From positions 124,001 through 188,000 of the forward strand of contig NZ_AYMU01000003.1 of the NCBI RefSeq assembly GCF_000633395.1: 64,000 nt of DNA, written 5' to 3'. The DNA is from Pseudomonas sp. PH1b. Lineage in GTDB: Bacteria; Pseudomonadota; Gammaproteobacteria; Pseudomonadales; Pseudomonadaceae. The position numbers and the translations under genes were made by a program. This document shows, piece after piece, positions 47,304 through 55,481 of this stretch; positions within the stretch are counted from its first letter, which is position 1; every line of letters begins with the position of its first letter. The notes below the pieces were generated by a model, which ran no database searches, was not told the origin of the DNA, and was given only the letters and a program-made list of their open reading frames with translations.

Positions 47304-48431
47304 TCAAGCTCGCGGCGCCGCGCCAAAGCGCTGCCGTTGCATTTCCTGCAGGCGGCTGAGGGTGCGACGGAACGCAAACTCCAGGTAGCCCTCGGTATAT
47401 AGCCGAGTCATCGGCACTTCGGCCTCCAGGTAGAGCGGCACCTTGCGGTCGTAGCATTCGTCCACCAGGGCAATGAAACGCCGCACGGCATCGTCATGGA
47501 TCGACAGTTGCGGCAATTGGCGATCCCCGGCCGCCACCCGCTGGGCACCGTCCTCGGTGCCCCGGGCAATCCGCCCCGGACGTGGCTGGGCACTGAGGTT
47601 GGGCACCTCGCTGAGAAGAATGGCCTGGAAACGGTCACACAAGGCCATGAAGTCCATGGCCGAGAACGGCTGCTCGCACAGATCGGCAAAACGGCACCAG
47701 ATCACTGTCTCGGCGGCCTTGACCACGGTCACCGGGCGATAGCCGATCAACAGCGGCTCGCCGGACACCGGCTGCCCGGCACTGAGCTGGGCGAACAGCG
47801 GTTCCAGCGCGCTGGGCTGGCCCGCGACGCCGACCCAATAGCGCTGCGTTGCCGCCCCCGGGTGCAGGCGGTGATCCTGTTCGCCATCCACCGCCACCAC
47901 CGCCATGTGCTGGCGGATGGCGCTGATCGCCGGCAGGAAGCGCTCACGGTTGAAGCCTTCGGCATAGAGCTGCTCGGGCGGCTGGTTGGAGGTACAGACC
48001 ATGACCACGCCCTGCTCGAACATCACCTGGAACAGACGCCCGAGAATGATCGCGTCACCGATGTCATTGACGAACAATTCGTCGAAGCACAGCACCCGCA
48101 CCTCCTCGCTCAACTCGCGGGCCAGGGCCTGCAAAGGGTCGGGGGTGCCGGTCAACTGGAAGGACCGCTGGTGCACCCAGCCCATGAAGTGATGGAAGTG
48201 CTGACGGCGCGCCGGGACCCTGAGGCTCTGGTAGAACTGATCCATGAGCCAGGTCTTGCCACGCCCCACCGAACCCCACAGGTACACCCCCTGCACCGGC
48301 CCACGCCCCTGGTGCAGCGCTTGATGACAGTGTTGCAGGGCCTGCACCGCCCGCGCCTGTGCGGCATCGGCGACGAAGCCGTCGTGCTCCAGGGCATGCT
48401 GATAGGCGCTCAAGGGTGAGTCGAATGGCAT
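47304..48431 (-). CDS. zapE: ZapE/AFG1-like ATPase
   Basis: This 375-residue AFG1-family P-loop ATPase has Walker A WGSVGRGKT at residues 52-60, Walker B VLCFDELFVND, and the family segments FHHFMGWVHQRSFQL, VMVCTSNQPPEQLYAEGFNRERFLP and a C-terminal DDAVRRFIALVDECYDRKVPL. ZapE proteins associate with the division ring under stress. Related AFG1 proteins act with proteases or in membrane quality control. Pseudomonas normally encodes another ZapE near ribosomal and cytochrome bc1 genes, so this may be a paralogue. The start was selected at MPFDSPL with GGAGG upstream. Confidence 0.85.
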   Translation of the reverse strand: MPFDSPLSAYQHALEHDGFVADAAQARAVQALQHCHQALHQGRGPVQGVYLWGSVGRGKTWLMDQFYQSLRVPARRQHFHHFMGWVHQRSFQLTGTPDPLQALARELSEEVRVLCFDELFVNDIGDAIILGRLFQVMFEQGVVMVCTSNQPPEQLYAEGFNRERFLPAISAIRQHMAVVAVDGEQDHRLHPGAATQRYWVGVAGQPSALEPLFAQLSAGQPVSGEPLLIGYRPVTVVKAAETVIWCRFADLCEQPFSAMDFMALCDRFQAILLSEVPNLSAQPRPGRIARGTEDGAQRVAAGDRQLPQLSIHDDAVRRFIALVDECYDRKVPLYLEAEVPMTRLYTEGYLEFAFRRTLSRLQEMQRQRFGAAPRA

Positions 48432-48515
48432 GGGGCTCTGGCCTCCTGGCAAAGGGTCACAGTATGCCAGGGCTGAGAGCGGCAAGATCCAGGCTTGAGG
48501 CTTGCAGCGCGAAAC

Positions 48516-48866
48516 TCAGGAGTGCCCGGCCGAGATATCCAGGCGTTCGATCTTGCCTTGGGGGTCCAGGCGGAAGGTGTAGCGCAGGGCCTGGGGGCTG
48601 CCGGGGAAATCACCGGAAATCAGGTTGTCCAGCAGCACTTTGCCGGTGCGCTGCTGCACGCCGAGAATCTCCAGCCGCGGGCGGTAGCGACGCCCGGTGT
48701 CATCCATCCAGCGGGCGATTTCCTCGGGGCCTACGCGGTGTTCGCGCTCATCGAAGACTTGCGCCCGGGCAGCGAAGATCGACGCCGCCCGGGAGCTGTC
48801 TCCGGCATTGGTGGCCGCCACATAGGCAATGATGGCTGGGGCCAGCGAAGGGTCGATACCTGACAT
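48516..48866 (-). CDS. NTF2-like (SnoaL-type) protein
   Basis: The 116-residue protein fits the cystatin/NTF2 cone fold: N-terminal helices (PAIIAYVAATNAGDSSRAASIFA), a strand pair (ARAQVFDEREHRVGPEEIARWM), and C-terminal strands ending LRYTFRLDPQGKIERLDIS. Such small domains bind or modify hydrophobic molecules, and no specific activity can be assigned. ATG 48866 was chosen over an upstream TTG because AAGGAA is at the right distance. It lies between the ZapE-like gene and a WYL regulator transcribed the same way, which could control it. Confidence 0.8.
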   Translation of the reverse strand: MSGIDPSLAPAIIAYVAATNAGDSSRAASIFAARAQVFDEREHRVGPEEIARWMDDTGRRYRPRLEILGVQQRTGKVLLDNLISGDFPGSPQALRYTFRLDPQGKIERLDISAGHS

Positions 48867-48918
48867 GACCAAGGTTCCTTTTGAGTGAAGGTGCAGGTAA
48901 TGCTAAGACGCCTCCACG

Positions 48919-49635
48919 TCATTTCCTGTCAGGAGTGAAGCGGCTGTTTTCATCCCCTTGCAGGCGCTTGCGCCAGGTCCGCAGCCAGTCGCTGCGCCGC
49001 CCCGGGTAGACCTCGCCCAGCTCCTGGGCCGCGGCCACGCGGTCGGTGCGAAAGGTCCGGTAATCCTCGCGCAGTTCGCACCAGGCGACGATCACCCGGG
49101 CCTCGTTGAGAAAGCCCAGGGCCAGGGGCCAGATCAGCCGCTGGCTGGGGGTCTGGTTGACGTCGGCGTAGTCGATCAGCAGCTTGCCCTGGTGACGGAT
49201 GGCCTGGCGAAACACGTTCAGCGACACCGGGTTGTCGGGAAAGCCATAGCCCGCCGGCCCGGGCAGCAAGGTCGGGTTGCGCAACGCATCCTGGGCCGCC
49301 GGGGCCAGTACCGCGGCGATCTTGGCCATGGCATCGGCGGCGGCCTTGCTCAGCTCCTCATCGCCGCGCTGATCGACGTAGCGCAACCCCAGGACCACCG
49401 CTTCGGTTTCATCGGCATTGAGCATCAGCGGCGGCAGGAACAGCCCGCTGCGCAGTACATAGCCGATCCCGGCCTCGCCATAGATGGGCGCGCCCAGGGC
49501 GGTGAGCTCGGCAATGTCGCGGTACAGGGTGCGCTCGGAAACCTCCAGCTCCCGGGCCAGGTTGGCCGCGGTGACCGGGCGGCTCTTGCCGCGCAGCATC
49601 TGCAACAGGGTGAGTAGACGACTGGCTCGCGACAC
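48919..49635 (-). CDS. WYL-domain transcriptional regulator (YafY type)
   Basis: The 238-residue regulator has an N-terminal DeoR-like winged helix (SRASRLLTLLQMLRGK; AANLARELEVSERTLYRDIAELTALGAPI) and a C-terminal WYL ligand-sensing domain (LIDYADVNQTPSQRLIWPLALGFLNEARVIVAWCELREDYRTFRTDRV). Translation starts at GTG 49635 with GGAG upstream. Its likely target is the NTF2-like gene 50 bp downstream on the same strand or its own promoter. Short dyads such as CCTGACAGAAACTGTCAGG (49681-49699), in the region before the gene, are good operator candidates. Confidence 0.87.
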   Translation of the reverse strand: MSRASRLLTLLQMLRGKSRPVTAANLARELEVSERTLYRDIAELTALGAPIYGEAGIGYVLRSGLFLPPLMLNADETEAVVLGLRYVDQRGDEELSKAAADAMAKIAAVLAPAAQDALRNPTLLPGPAGYGFPDNPVSLNVFRQAIRHQGKLLIDYADVNQTPSQRLIWPLALGFLNEARVIVAWCELREDYRTFRTDRVAAAQELGEVYPGRRSDWLRTWRKRLQGDENSRFTPDRK

Positions 49636-49680
49636 GTGGGGTGAACTCCCTGAAAAACACCGGCGCAGGATAGCAAAGCC

Positions 49681-49699
49681 TCCTGACAGAAACTGTCAG
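49681..49699. promoter_or_regulatory. Perfect dyad upstream of WYL regulator gene
   Basis: CCTGACAG-AAA-CTGTCAGG is a perfect 8-base inverted repeat with a 3-base spacer, about 46 bp upstream of the GTG start of the YafY-type regulator. Its size suits an operator for a dimeric DeoR-like protein. A similar half-site, CCTGTCAG, appears at 48927-48934 before the NTF2-like gene. Confidence 0.5.
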
Positions 49700-49847
49700 G
49701 AGGAACGTCTGCGTACCCTGTGTGGGTCCTCGGTCACAGGAAGCCTGGCGGGCCACCGGCAATCCGCCCCGCCGAGCGGGCTAGCGCGGGTGTTGCATCC
49801 GCCCAGCCCCCCGGCATCGGAGCGCGAGCACTGCCAGCGTCAGCCGG

Positions 49848-50807
49848 TCAGACATCGACCTTGTGCCGCGCGGCGTAGAGGCAAAGCATCTCCATGGCCA
49901 GGGTCGCGCCCGCCAGGGAGGTGATCTCGGCGTGGTCGTAGGCTGGCGCCACTTCCACCAGGTCCATGCCCACCAGGTTGATCCCCCGCAGGCCGCCGAG
50001 GATCTCCAGCGCCTGGGTGGTGCTCAGGCCGCCACATACCGGGGTTCCGGTGCCGGGGGCGAACGCCGGGTCCAGGCAGTCGATGTCGAACGTCAGGTAC
50101 ACCGGGTGATCGCCCACCCGCTCGCGAATCGCCGCGACAATCGCCTCGCAGCCGCGTCGGTGCACCTGGCGCGCATCCAGTACCTGGAAGCCCTGGTGGT
50201 CATCATTGGTGGTGCGCAGGCCGATCTGCACCGAGCGCGCCGGGTCCACCAGCCCTTCCCTGGCGGCGTGCCAGAACATGGTGCCGTGGTCGATGCGCTG
50301 GCCCTCTTCATCCGGCCAGGTGTCGCTGTGGGCGTCGAAGTGGATCAGCGCCAGCGGGCCGTGGCGACGGTGGTGGGCCTTGAGCAGCGGGTAGCTGATG
50401 AAGTGGTCGCCACCGAACGTCAGCATCGCGCAGCCGGCGTCGAGGATCTGCCGGGCATGGGCCTCGATGCTGTCCGGCACCGACTGCGGGGTGCCATGGT
50501 CGAAGGCGCAATCGCCGTAGTCGATCACCGCCAGATGATCGAAGGGGTCGAACGCCCAGGGCCAGTGGCGTTCCCAGGCGATGCCGGCGGATGCGGCGCG
50601 AATCCCCCGCGGCCCGAAGCGGGCGCCGGGACGGTTGGTGGTGGCGGTGTCGAACGGCACGCCGCTGACCACCAGGTCGACGCCCCGCAAGTCACGGCTG
50701 TAGCGCCGACGCATGAAGCTGGTGATGCCGGCATAGGTGGTTTCGGCGCGGGTGCCGTACAGGCTGTCGCGGGTCAGGGCCTGATCGTTGAGGTCGGCGA
50801 TGTCCAT
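49848..50807 (-). CDS. speB: Agmatinase-type ureohydrolase
   Basis: This 319-residue manganese ureohydrolase hydrolyses agmatine or a related guanidino compound to urea plus the amine. Metal-binding signatures are complete: TFGGDHFISYPLL, IHFDAHSDTW and FDIDCLDPAFAPGTGTP. Several Pseudomonas paralogues act on guanidinobutyrate or guanidinopropionate instead. The sequence MDIADLNDQALTRDSLYGT at the N terminus fits the agmatinase-labelled group, but specificity is not certain. It lies ten bp downstream of a polyamine-type binding protein gene, supporting a guanidine-amine or polyamine substrate. Confidence 0.85.
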   Translation of the reverse strand: MDIADLNDQALTRDSLYGTRAETTYAGITSFMRRRYSRDLRGVDLVVSGVPFDTATTNRPGARFGPRGIRAASAGIAWERHWPWAFDPFDHLAVIDYGDCAFDHGTPQSVPDSIEAHARQILDAGCAMLTFGGDHFISYPLLKAHHRRHGPLALIHFDAHSDTWPDEEGQRIDHGTMFWHAAREGLVDPARSVQIGLRTTNDDHQGFQVLDARQVHRRGCEAIVAAIRERVGDHPVYLTFDIDCLDPAFAPGTGTPVCGGLSTTQALEILGGLRGINLVGMDLVEVAPAYDHAEITSLAGATLAMEMLCLYAARHKVDV

Positions 50808-50816
50808 GGGGGTTCC

Positions 50817-51911
50817 TCAGGGTTGGCGGCTACGGAAAGTGGTCCAGATACGGGTGCGCTGGCGCATGTCCTTGAGGCCCATGCTGCGGTCGGCGTAGAG
50901 CCGCGCCCGCACCAGGGGCCCGGGGTAGATGTCCGGGTCATTGCGGATCGCCGCGTCCACCAGGGGCGTGGCCGCCTGGTTGGCGTTGGCGAAGAACAGG
51001 CTGTTGGTCAGCGCCGCCACCGAGTCCGGGCGCAGCATGAACTCGACAAAGGCCCGGGCGGCCTGCGGGTGCGGCGCGTCCTTGGGTATGGCCAGGTTGT
51101 CCTGCCACACCAGGCTGCCGTCACGGGGAATGCGGTAGACGATCTGGTAGGCCTTGGCGGCCTTGCGCGCCTGGTCCGCGGCCATGCCGGCATCACCGTT
51201 GTAGGTCAGCGCCAGGCACACACTGCCGTTGGCCAGGTCATTGATCTGCCGCCCGGTGGCCACATAGCGCACGTTGGGTTGCAATTGCCGCAGCAGCGCC
51301 TCGGCCTGGGCCAGGTCGGCGCGATCGCTGCTGTAGGGGTCCTTGCCCAGGTAATGCAGGGCCAGGCCGATGACTTCCTGAGGCGAATCGAGAATGGCGA
51401 TGCCGCAGTCCTTGAGGCGCTCGGCGTACTGCGGCTTGAACAGCAGGTCGAGGCTGTCCAGCGGTGCCTCGGGCAGACGCTGGCGCACCGCTTCCAGGTT
51501 CATCCCCAGGCCCAGGGTGCCCCAGGTGTAGGGCACGCCGTAGCGGTTGCCCGGGTCCACAGCGGCCAGTTTTGCCAGCAGGTCCGGGTCGAGATTGGCA
51601 TAGCCCTTGAGCCCCTCGCGGGGTATTTCCTGCAGGGCCCCGGCCATCAACGCCCGGGCCAGTACGCTGGAGGACGGCACCACCACGTCATAACCGCTGC
51701 CACCGGTGAGCAGCTTGGTTTCCAGCACCTCCGGGGTGTCGAAGGTGTCGTAGCGCACGCGGATCCCGGTTTCCTCGGTGAAGCGTTGCAAGGTCTGCGG
51801 GGGGACGTAGTCGGCCCAGCTGTAGAGGTTGAGCAGCGGCTCCTCGGCCCGGACCAGCGAGGCCTGGGCCAGGAGCACAAGAGGAAGGAAGCGGCGAAGG
51901 AGCGAATGCAT
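50817..51911 (-). CDS. Periplasmic polyamine-type substrate-binding protein
   Basis: The 364-residue PotF/PotD-like protein has a signal peptide (about 1-22, LVRA) and a two-lobed binding fold, with LLNLYSWADYVPPQTLQRFTEETG, VRYDTFDTPEVLETKL, DVVVPSSSVLARALM and VPYTWGTLGLGMNLEAV. The aromatic and acidic residues that line polyamine pockets are in place. No permease or ATPase genes adjoin it. It must share a transporter encoded elsewhere or act as a sensor. It is transcribed with the ureohydrolase gene. The start at MHSLLRRFL has AGGTGG upstream. Confidence 0.88.
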   Translation of the reverse strand: MHSLLRRFLPLVLLAQASLVRAEEPLLNLYSWADYVPPQTLQRFTEETGIRVRYDTFDTPEVLETKLLTGGSGYDVVVPSSSVLARALMAGALQEIPREGLKGYANLDPDLLAKLAAVDPGNRYGVPYTWGTLGLGMNLEAVRQRLPEAPLDSLDLLFKPQYAERLKDCGIAILDSPQEVIGLALHYLGKDPYSSDRADLAQAEALLRQLQPNVRYVATGRQINDLANGSVCLALTYNGDAGMAADQARKAAKAYQIVYRIPRDGSLVWQDNLAIPKDAPHPQAARAFVEFMLRPDSVAALTNSLFFANANQAATPLVDAAIRNDPDIYPGPLVRARLYADRSMGLKDMRQRTRIWTTFRSRQP

Positions 51912-52012
51912 GGCAACCACCTGCGAGGAAGAAGTGGCTGCAGCTTGCCCGGCGCTATACATTACAAAAATACCAAGTTTGTTAACCTGAGATTGCGCCG
52001 GAGTAATGTTTG

Positions 52013-52906
52013 ATGCTGGGTCAACTGCACGATCTGGACCTGCAACTGCTGCGCCTGTTCGTCAGCGTGGTGGAGTACGGCGGCTTCAGCGCCGCCCAGG
52101 GCGAACTGGGGCTGAGCCAGTCGAGCATCAGCCAGCAGATGGCGCGCCTGGAAACCCGCCTTGGCTACCGCCTGTGCAGCCGTGGCAAGGCCGGTTTCAA
52201 GCTGACGCCCAAGGGCGAGCAGTTGCTCAGTGCCTGCCGCAGCCTGTTCCAGTCCATTGAAGTGTTCCGTCACCAGTCCAACGGTGTGGCCGGACGCCTG
52301 ATTGGCGAGGTGCGGGTGGGCTTGTCCGAAGCCCTGGACCGTTCAGTGCTGCAAAAGGTCGCCACGGCGATCCGGCACTTTCGCCAGCGCGATGAATCGG
52401 TGCGGATCGAATTGATGAGCGCCATGCCCGGCGAAATGGAGCGTCTGCTGTTGCAGCAGCGCCTGGACCTGGCCATCGGCTATTTTTCCCAGGTGCAGCG
52501 GGCCTTCGACTACCGCCGGCTGTTCAGCGAGACCCAGCAGCTGTACTGCGGGCTGGGTCACCCGCTGTTCGATGACCCAGCCCCGGATCTTGCAGCCTTG
52601 CACCGCGCCGACCGGGTGGACCACCCCTACCGCTTCCTGCGCGCCGACGAACCCTTCCAGGGCCAGCGCTGCTCGGCCCGGGCCGAACAGGTGGAGGGCA
52701 CCCTGGCGTTCATCCTTTCCGCGCAACACATCGGCTACCTGCCCAGCCACTTCGCCGAACCCTGGGTCAAGGCCGGGCAGCTCAAGGCGCTGGGGGCGGC
52801 GCAGTTGAACTTCGAGGTGGACTTTCACCTGGCCCGCCACCGTGCCCAGGTGCCCGGCGACGCCCAGCAAGCCTTCGAGGAAGACCTGCTGCGGGCCTTC
52901 GCCTGA
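52013..52906 (+). CDS. LysR-type regulator beside ureohydrolase operon
   Basis: The 297-residue LysR protein has an N-terminal helix-turn-helix (LQLLRLFVSVVEYGGFSAAQGELGLSQSSISQQMARLETRLGYRLC) and an effector domain of standard length. GGAG precedes ATG 52013. The ATG is preferred to a TTG one codon earlier. It is divergent from the binding protein/ureohydrolase pair across a 101-bp spacer with AT-rich sequence (51955-51985), and probably activates it in response to the guanidino compound or a product. Its stop lies 11 bases from the end of the TonB receptor gene, tail to tail. Confidence 0.9.
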   Translation: MLGQLHDLDLQLLRLFVSVVEYGGFSAAQGELGLSQSSISQQMARLETRLGYRLCSRGKAGFKLTPKGEQLLSACRSLFQSIEVFRHQSNGVAGRLIGEVRVGLSEALDRSVLQKVATAIRHFRQRDESVRIELMSAMPGEMERLLLQQRLDLAIGYFSQVQRAFDYRRLFSETQQLYCGLGHPLFDDPAPDLAALHRADRVDHPYRFLRADEPFQGQRCSARAEQVEGTLAFILSAQHIGYLPSHFAEPWVKAGQLKALGAAQLNFEVDFHLARHRAQVPGDAQQAFEEDLLRAFA

Positions 52907-52917
52907 GGCCTCGCCCC

Positions 52918-55359
52918 TCAGTACGCCATGGACCAGCTCAGGGTGTAGGTGCGGCCGCGCCCCTGGTAGTCGTAGAGGTATTGCGGGCCGTAGGTCGGCG
53001 AGTAGAACAACTTGGCGCGCTGGCCCCAGACCGTGCTGTATTGCTTGTTCAGCAGGTTCTGGATGCCGCCGCTGAAGGTCCCGAAGCCCGTTTCCTGGCT
53101 GCCCAGCAGGTCGAAGGTGGTGTAGCCGTCAATGGTGTGATCGGCATCGTCCTTGAGGGTGAAGGCGTGGTTGCCTTGCAGGCGCGCGCTGCGGCTGTCG
53201 CCCTTCCAGCCGACAAAGGCGGTGGATTTGGACAGCGACGCGTAGCGGGCATCGCGCTTGATCCAGCCGCCGTTCGGGCCTTCCTCCTCGGAACGCACCA
53301 GGTGCAGGGTGCCACCGGCTTCCCAGCCACTCTGGAAGTGCCGGGTCAGGGCGCTTTCAAAGCCGTAGTCGCGGCTCTTCTGGTCTTTCACGTCGATGGT
53401 CAGGGTGGCGCTGTCGGTGGTGATCACCTTGTCCGACCAGATGTAGTACAGCGCCGCCTGGGCGTCCCAGTCGCTGTCCGAGAAGCGCCAGCCGGTTTCC
53501 ACCTGGCGGCTCTTGATCCCCGCCAGGGGGTTGTCGTCGACGCTCAGGCCCGGCTTGCCGTAGAACTTGGCCGGGTCCGGCAGATCGAAGCCCTCGCCGT
53601 AGTTGACCCAGACCTGATGGCCGTTCTTGAAGTCGTAGATGCTGCCCAGGTTGAACAGGTTGACCTGGTAGTCGTTGCTGCCGCCGGGCACGTTCTTGAA
53701 CTGGCCGACGTCGACGTCCATCTGCTGGCGCCGGTAACCGCCGGAGACCGTCAGGTTGTCAGTGGCGTGCCAGTCCAGCTGGGCGTAGCCGGAGACCCCG
53801 TCGACCCGGTAGCTGGGATAGCGCGGGGCCTTGCTCGCGGTCACCAGGTCGAGGCCGCCACTGCCCGAGGAGAGGCCCTGGTCGAAGGTGCTCTGCTCGG
53901 CATTGAAGCGCTCGCGGTCCAGGTCCACGCCATAGGTCAGCTTGAACGCGTCGAGTTCCTTGGCGAACAGTGCCTTGAGGCTGGTGACCTCGAAGTTCTG
54001 CTGCGAAGCGGCAAAGTACACGCCCTTGGATCCGACCGGCGAGCCGCTGTTGTAATAGGGGAACGGGAAGAAGTTGTCGTCTTCCTTGCGGTAGGACGCC
54101 TGCAGGTAGAAGTCCTGGCCCAGCACATCGCTGTGGTGATAGTTGGCGTTGAGCAGCAGGCGTTTGGTGCGCGGCTCCAGGTCGGTGGAATAGCCGCCCC
54201 GCAACTCGGCGTCATTCAGGTTGGACGGTGCCTTGTACTTGAGGTTGGGGAAATAGATCCCGGTGCTGCCGTGGTTGCCCGAGTCGTAGTACTGGGCCAG
54301 CAGGTCCAGGCTCTGCTCCTCGTTGAACTGCAGGGCCAGGCTGCCCATCAGGTCGAGGGTACGATTGTACTGCAGGTCGGTCTGGGTGTTGTCGATGAAG
54401 ATCTGCTTGCCGGCACCGTCGTAGAAGGCTTCATTCTGCTCCCCCGCCACCGCCAGCCGGCCGCTGATGGCCTCGCTGCCGCCGCTCACCGACTGGGCGA
54501 TGCGAGTGCTCAGGTCGTCGCTGTTGTTGAAGCCGCTGCTGGCGCCGAGCTGGGTTTCGAAACGCGCCGGCCCCGGCTCGCCCTTCTTGGTGACGATATT
54601 GATGATGCCGCCAGTGGCCCCGCCGCCGTAGATGGCGCTGGCCCCGGAAAGCACTTCCACCCGCTCGACGTTGAACGGCGAGAGGCTGTCGAACTGCCGG
54701 GACAGGCCCCGGGAGCTGTTCTGACTGACCCCGTCGATCATCACCAGCACGTTGCGCCCGCGCATGTTCTGGCCGTAGTTGGTGCGGCCCTCGGGGGCCA
54801 GGTCGAGGCCGGGCACCAGCTTGCCGATGGCCTCCTTGAGGCTGACCCCGGTTTCCAGCTGTTCGCGCAGCTGGCTCTGCTCCACCACCCACACCGTGCC
54901 GGGAATCTCGCTGATGGCGGTGCTGGTGCGCGACGCCACGGTGACCTGGGTCGGCTTGAGGTTGAGGCTGGCCGCCGGCGCAGCAGCGCGCCGCAGGATC
55001 ACCGTGCGCCCATCACTGAAGGACCAGCTCATGCCACTGCCGGCCAGCAGGCTTTGCAGGGCCTGGGCCACGGTGAACTGGCCATTCAGCGCCGGCGACT
55101 GCTGGCCATCGACATCGCTGGTGGTGTACAGCAGGCGCAGGTTGGCCTGGTCGGCAAAGCGGGTCAGCGCCTGGTCCAGGGACTGGGCCGGCAGCGCCAC
55201 GGACACCTGGCGCTCCTGGAGCGCACTGCCCTGGCGAGCGGAAGTCCCCTCCTCGGCCTGCACCAGGAGCGGCGCCAAGGCTCCGGCCAATACCGCCTGG
55301 GCCAATAATGTGCGGCGCACCACCTCGGTACCGCGTGCCACTGTCGACTGCTTGAACAT
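52918..55359 (-). CDS. TonB-dependent siderophore receptor with signalling domain
   Basis: This 813-residue FecA/FpvA-type transducer has a signal peptide (about 1-35, LVQA), an STN signalling domain (about 55-122, LPAQSLDQALTRFADQANLRLLY) that touches the FecR-like anti-sigma factor, a TonB box near 136-143 (PTQVTVAS), a plug with NMRGRNVLVMIDGVSQNS, and a 22-strand barrel ending in YTLSWSMAY. It imports a ferric siderophore of unknown identity and signals its presence. An upstream GTG (55365) with a better-spaced ribosome site is an alternative start. It is the third gene of the sigma/anti-sigma/receptor set, with its own Fur-like box. Confidence 0.93.
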   Translation of the reverse strand: MFKQSTVARGTEVVRRTLLAQAVLAGALAPLLVQAEEGTSARQGSALQERQVSVALPAQSLDQALTRFADQANLRLLYTTSDVDGQQSPALNGQFTVAQALQSLLAGSGMSWSFSDGRTVILRRAAAPAASLNLKPTQVTVASRTSTAISEIPGTVWVVEQSQLREQLETGVSLKEAIGKLVPGLDLAPEGRTNYGQNMRGRNVLVMIDGVSQNSSRGLSRQFDSLSPFNVERVEVLSGASAIYGGGATGGIINIVTKKGEPGPARFETQLGASSGFNNSDDLSTRIAQSVSGGSEAISGRLAVAGEQNEAFYDGAGKQIFIDNTQTDLQYNRTLDLMGSLALQFNEEQSLDLLAQYYDSGNHGSTGIYFPNLKYKAPSNLNDAELRGGYSTDLEPRTKRLLLNANYHHSDVLGQDFYLQASYRKEDDNFFPFPYYNSGSPVGSKGVYFAASQQNFEVTSLKALFAKELDAFKLTYGVDLDRERFNAEQSTFDQGLSSGSGGLDLVTASKAPRYPSYRVDGVSGYAQLDWHATDNLTVSGGYRRQQMDVDVGQFKNVPGGSNDYQVNLFNLGSIYDFKNGHQVWVNYGEGFDLPDPAKFYGKPGLSVDDNPLAGIKSRQVETGWRFSDSDWDAQAALYYIWSDKVITTDSATLTIDVKDQKSRDYGFESALTRHFQSGWEAGGTLHLVRSEEEGPNGGWIKRDARYASLSKSTAFVGWKGDSRSARLQGNHAFTLKDDADHTIDGYTTFDLLGSQETGFGTFSGGIQNLLNKQYSTVWGQRAKLFYSPTYGPQYLYDYQGRGRTYTLSWSMAY

Positions 55360-55401
55360 AGCTTTCACGTGTTCTTTCCCGGCCAATTGAAATGACGTCA
55401 A

Positions 55402-55420
55402 TGAGAATGATTGTCTTCTC
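55402..55420. promoter_or_regulatory. Fur-box-like site before TonB receptor gene
   Basis: TGAGAATGATTGTCTTCTC shows a partial match to the GATAATGATAATCATTATC Fur consensus, including the GAnAATGAT core. It lies about 45 bp before the receptor ATG in the 122-bp spacer after fecR, and would give iron control of the receptor independent of fecI. Confidence 0.45.
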
Positions 55421-55481
55421 AGTCTCACTACGACGATTGTCCGAGGCAGAACTTGCAGTGCCCTGCGCAAATAAATTGCCT

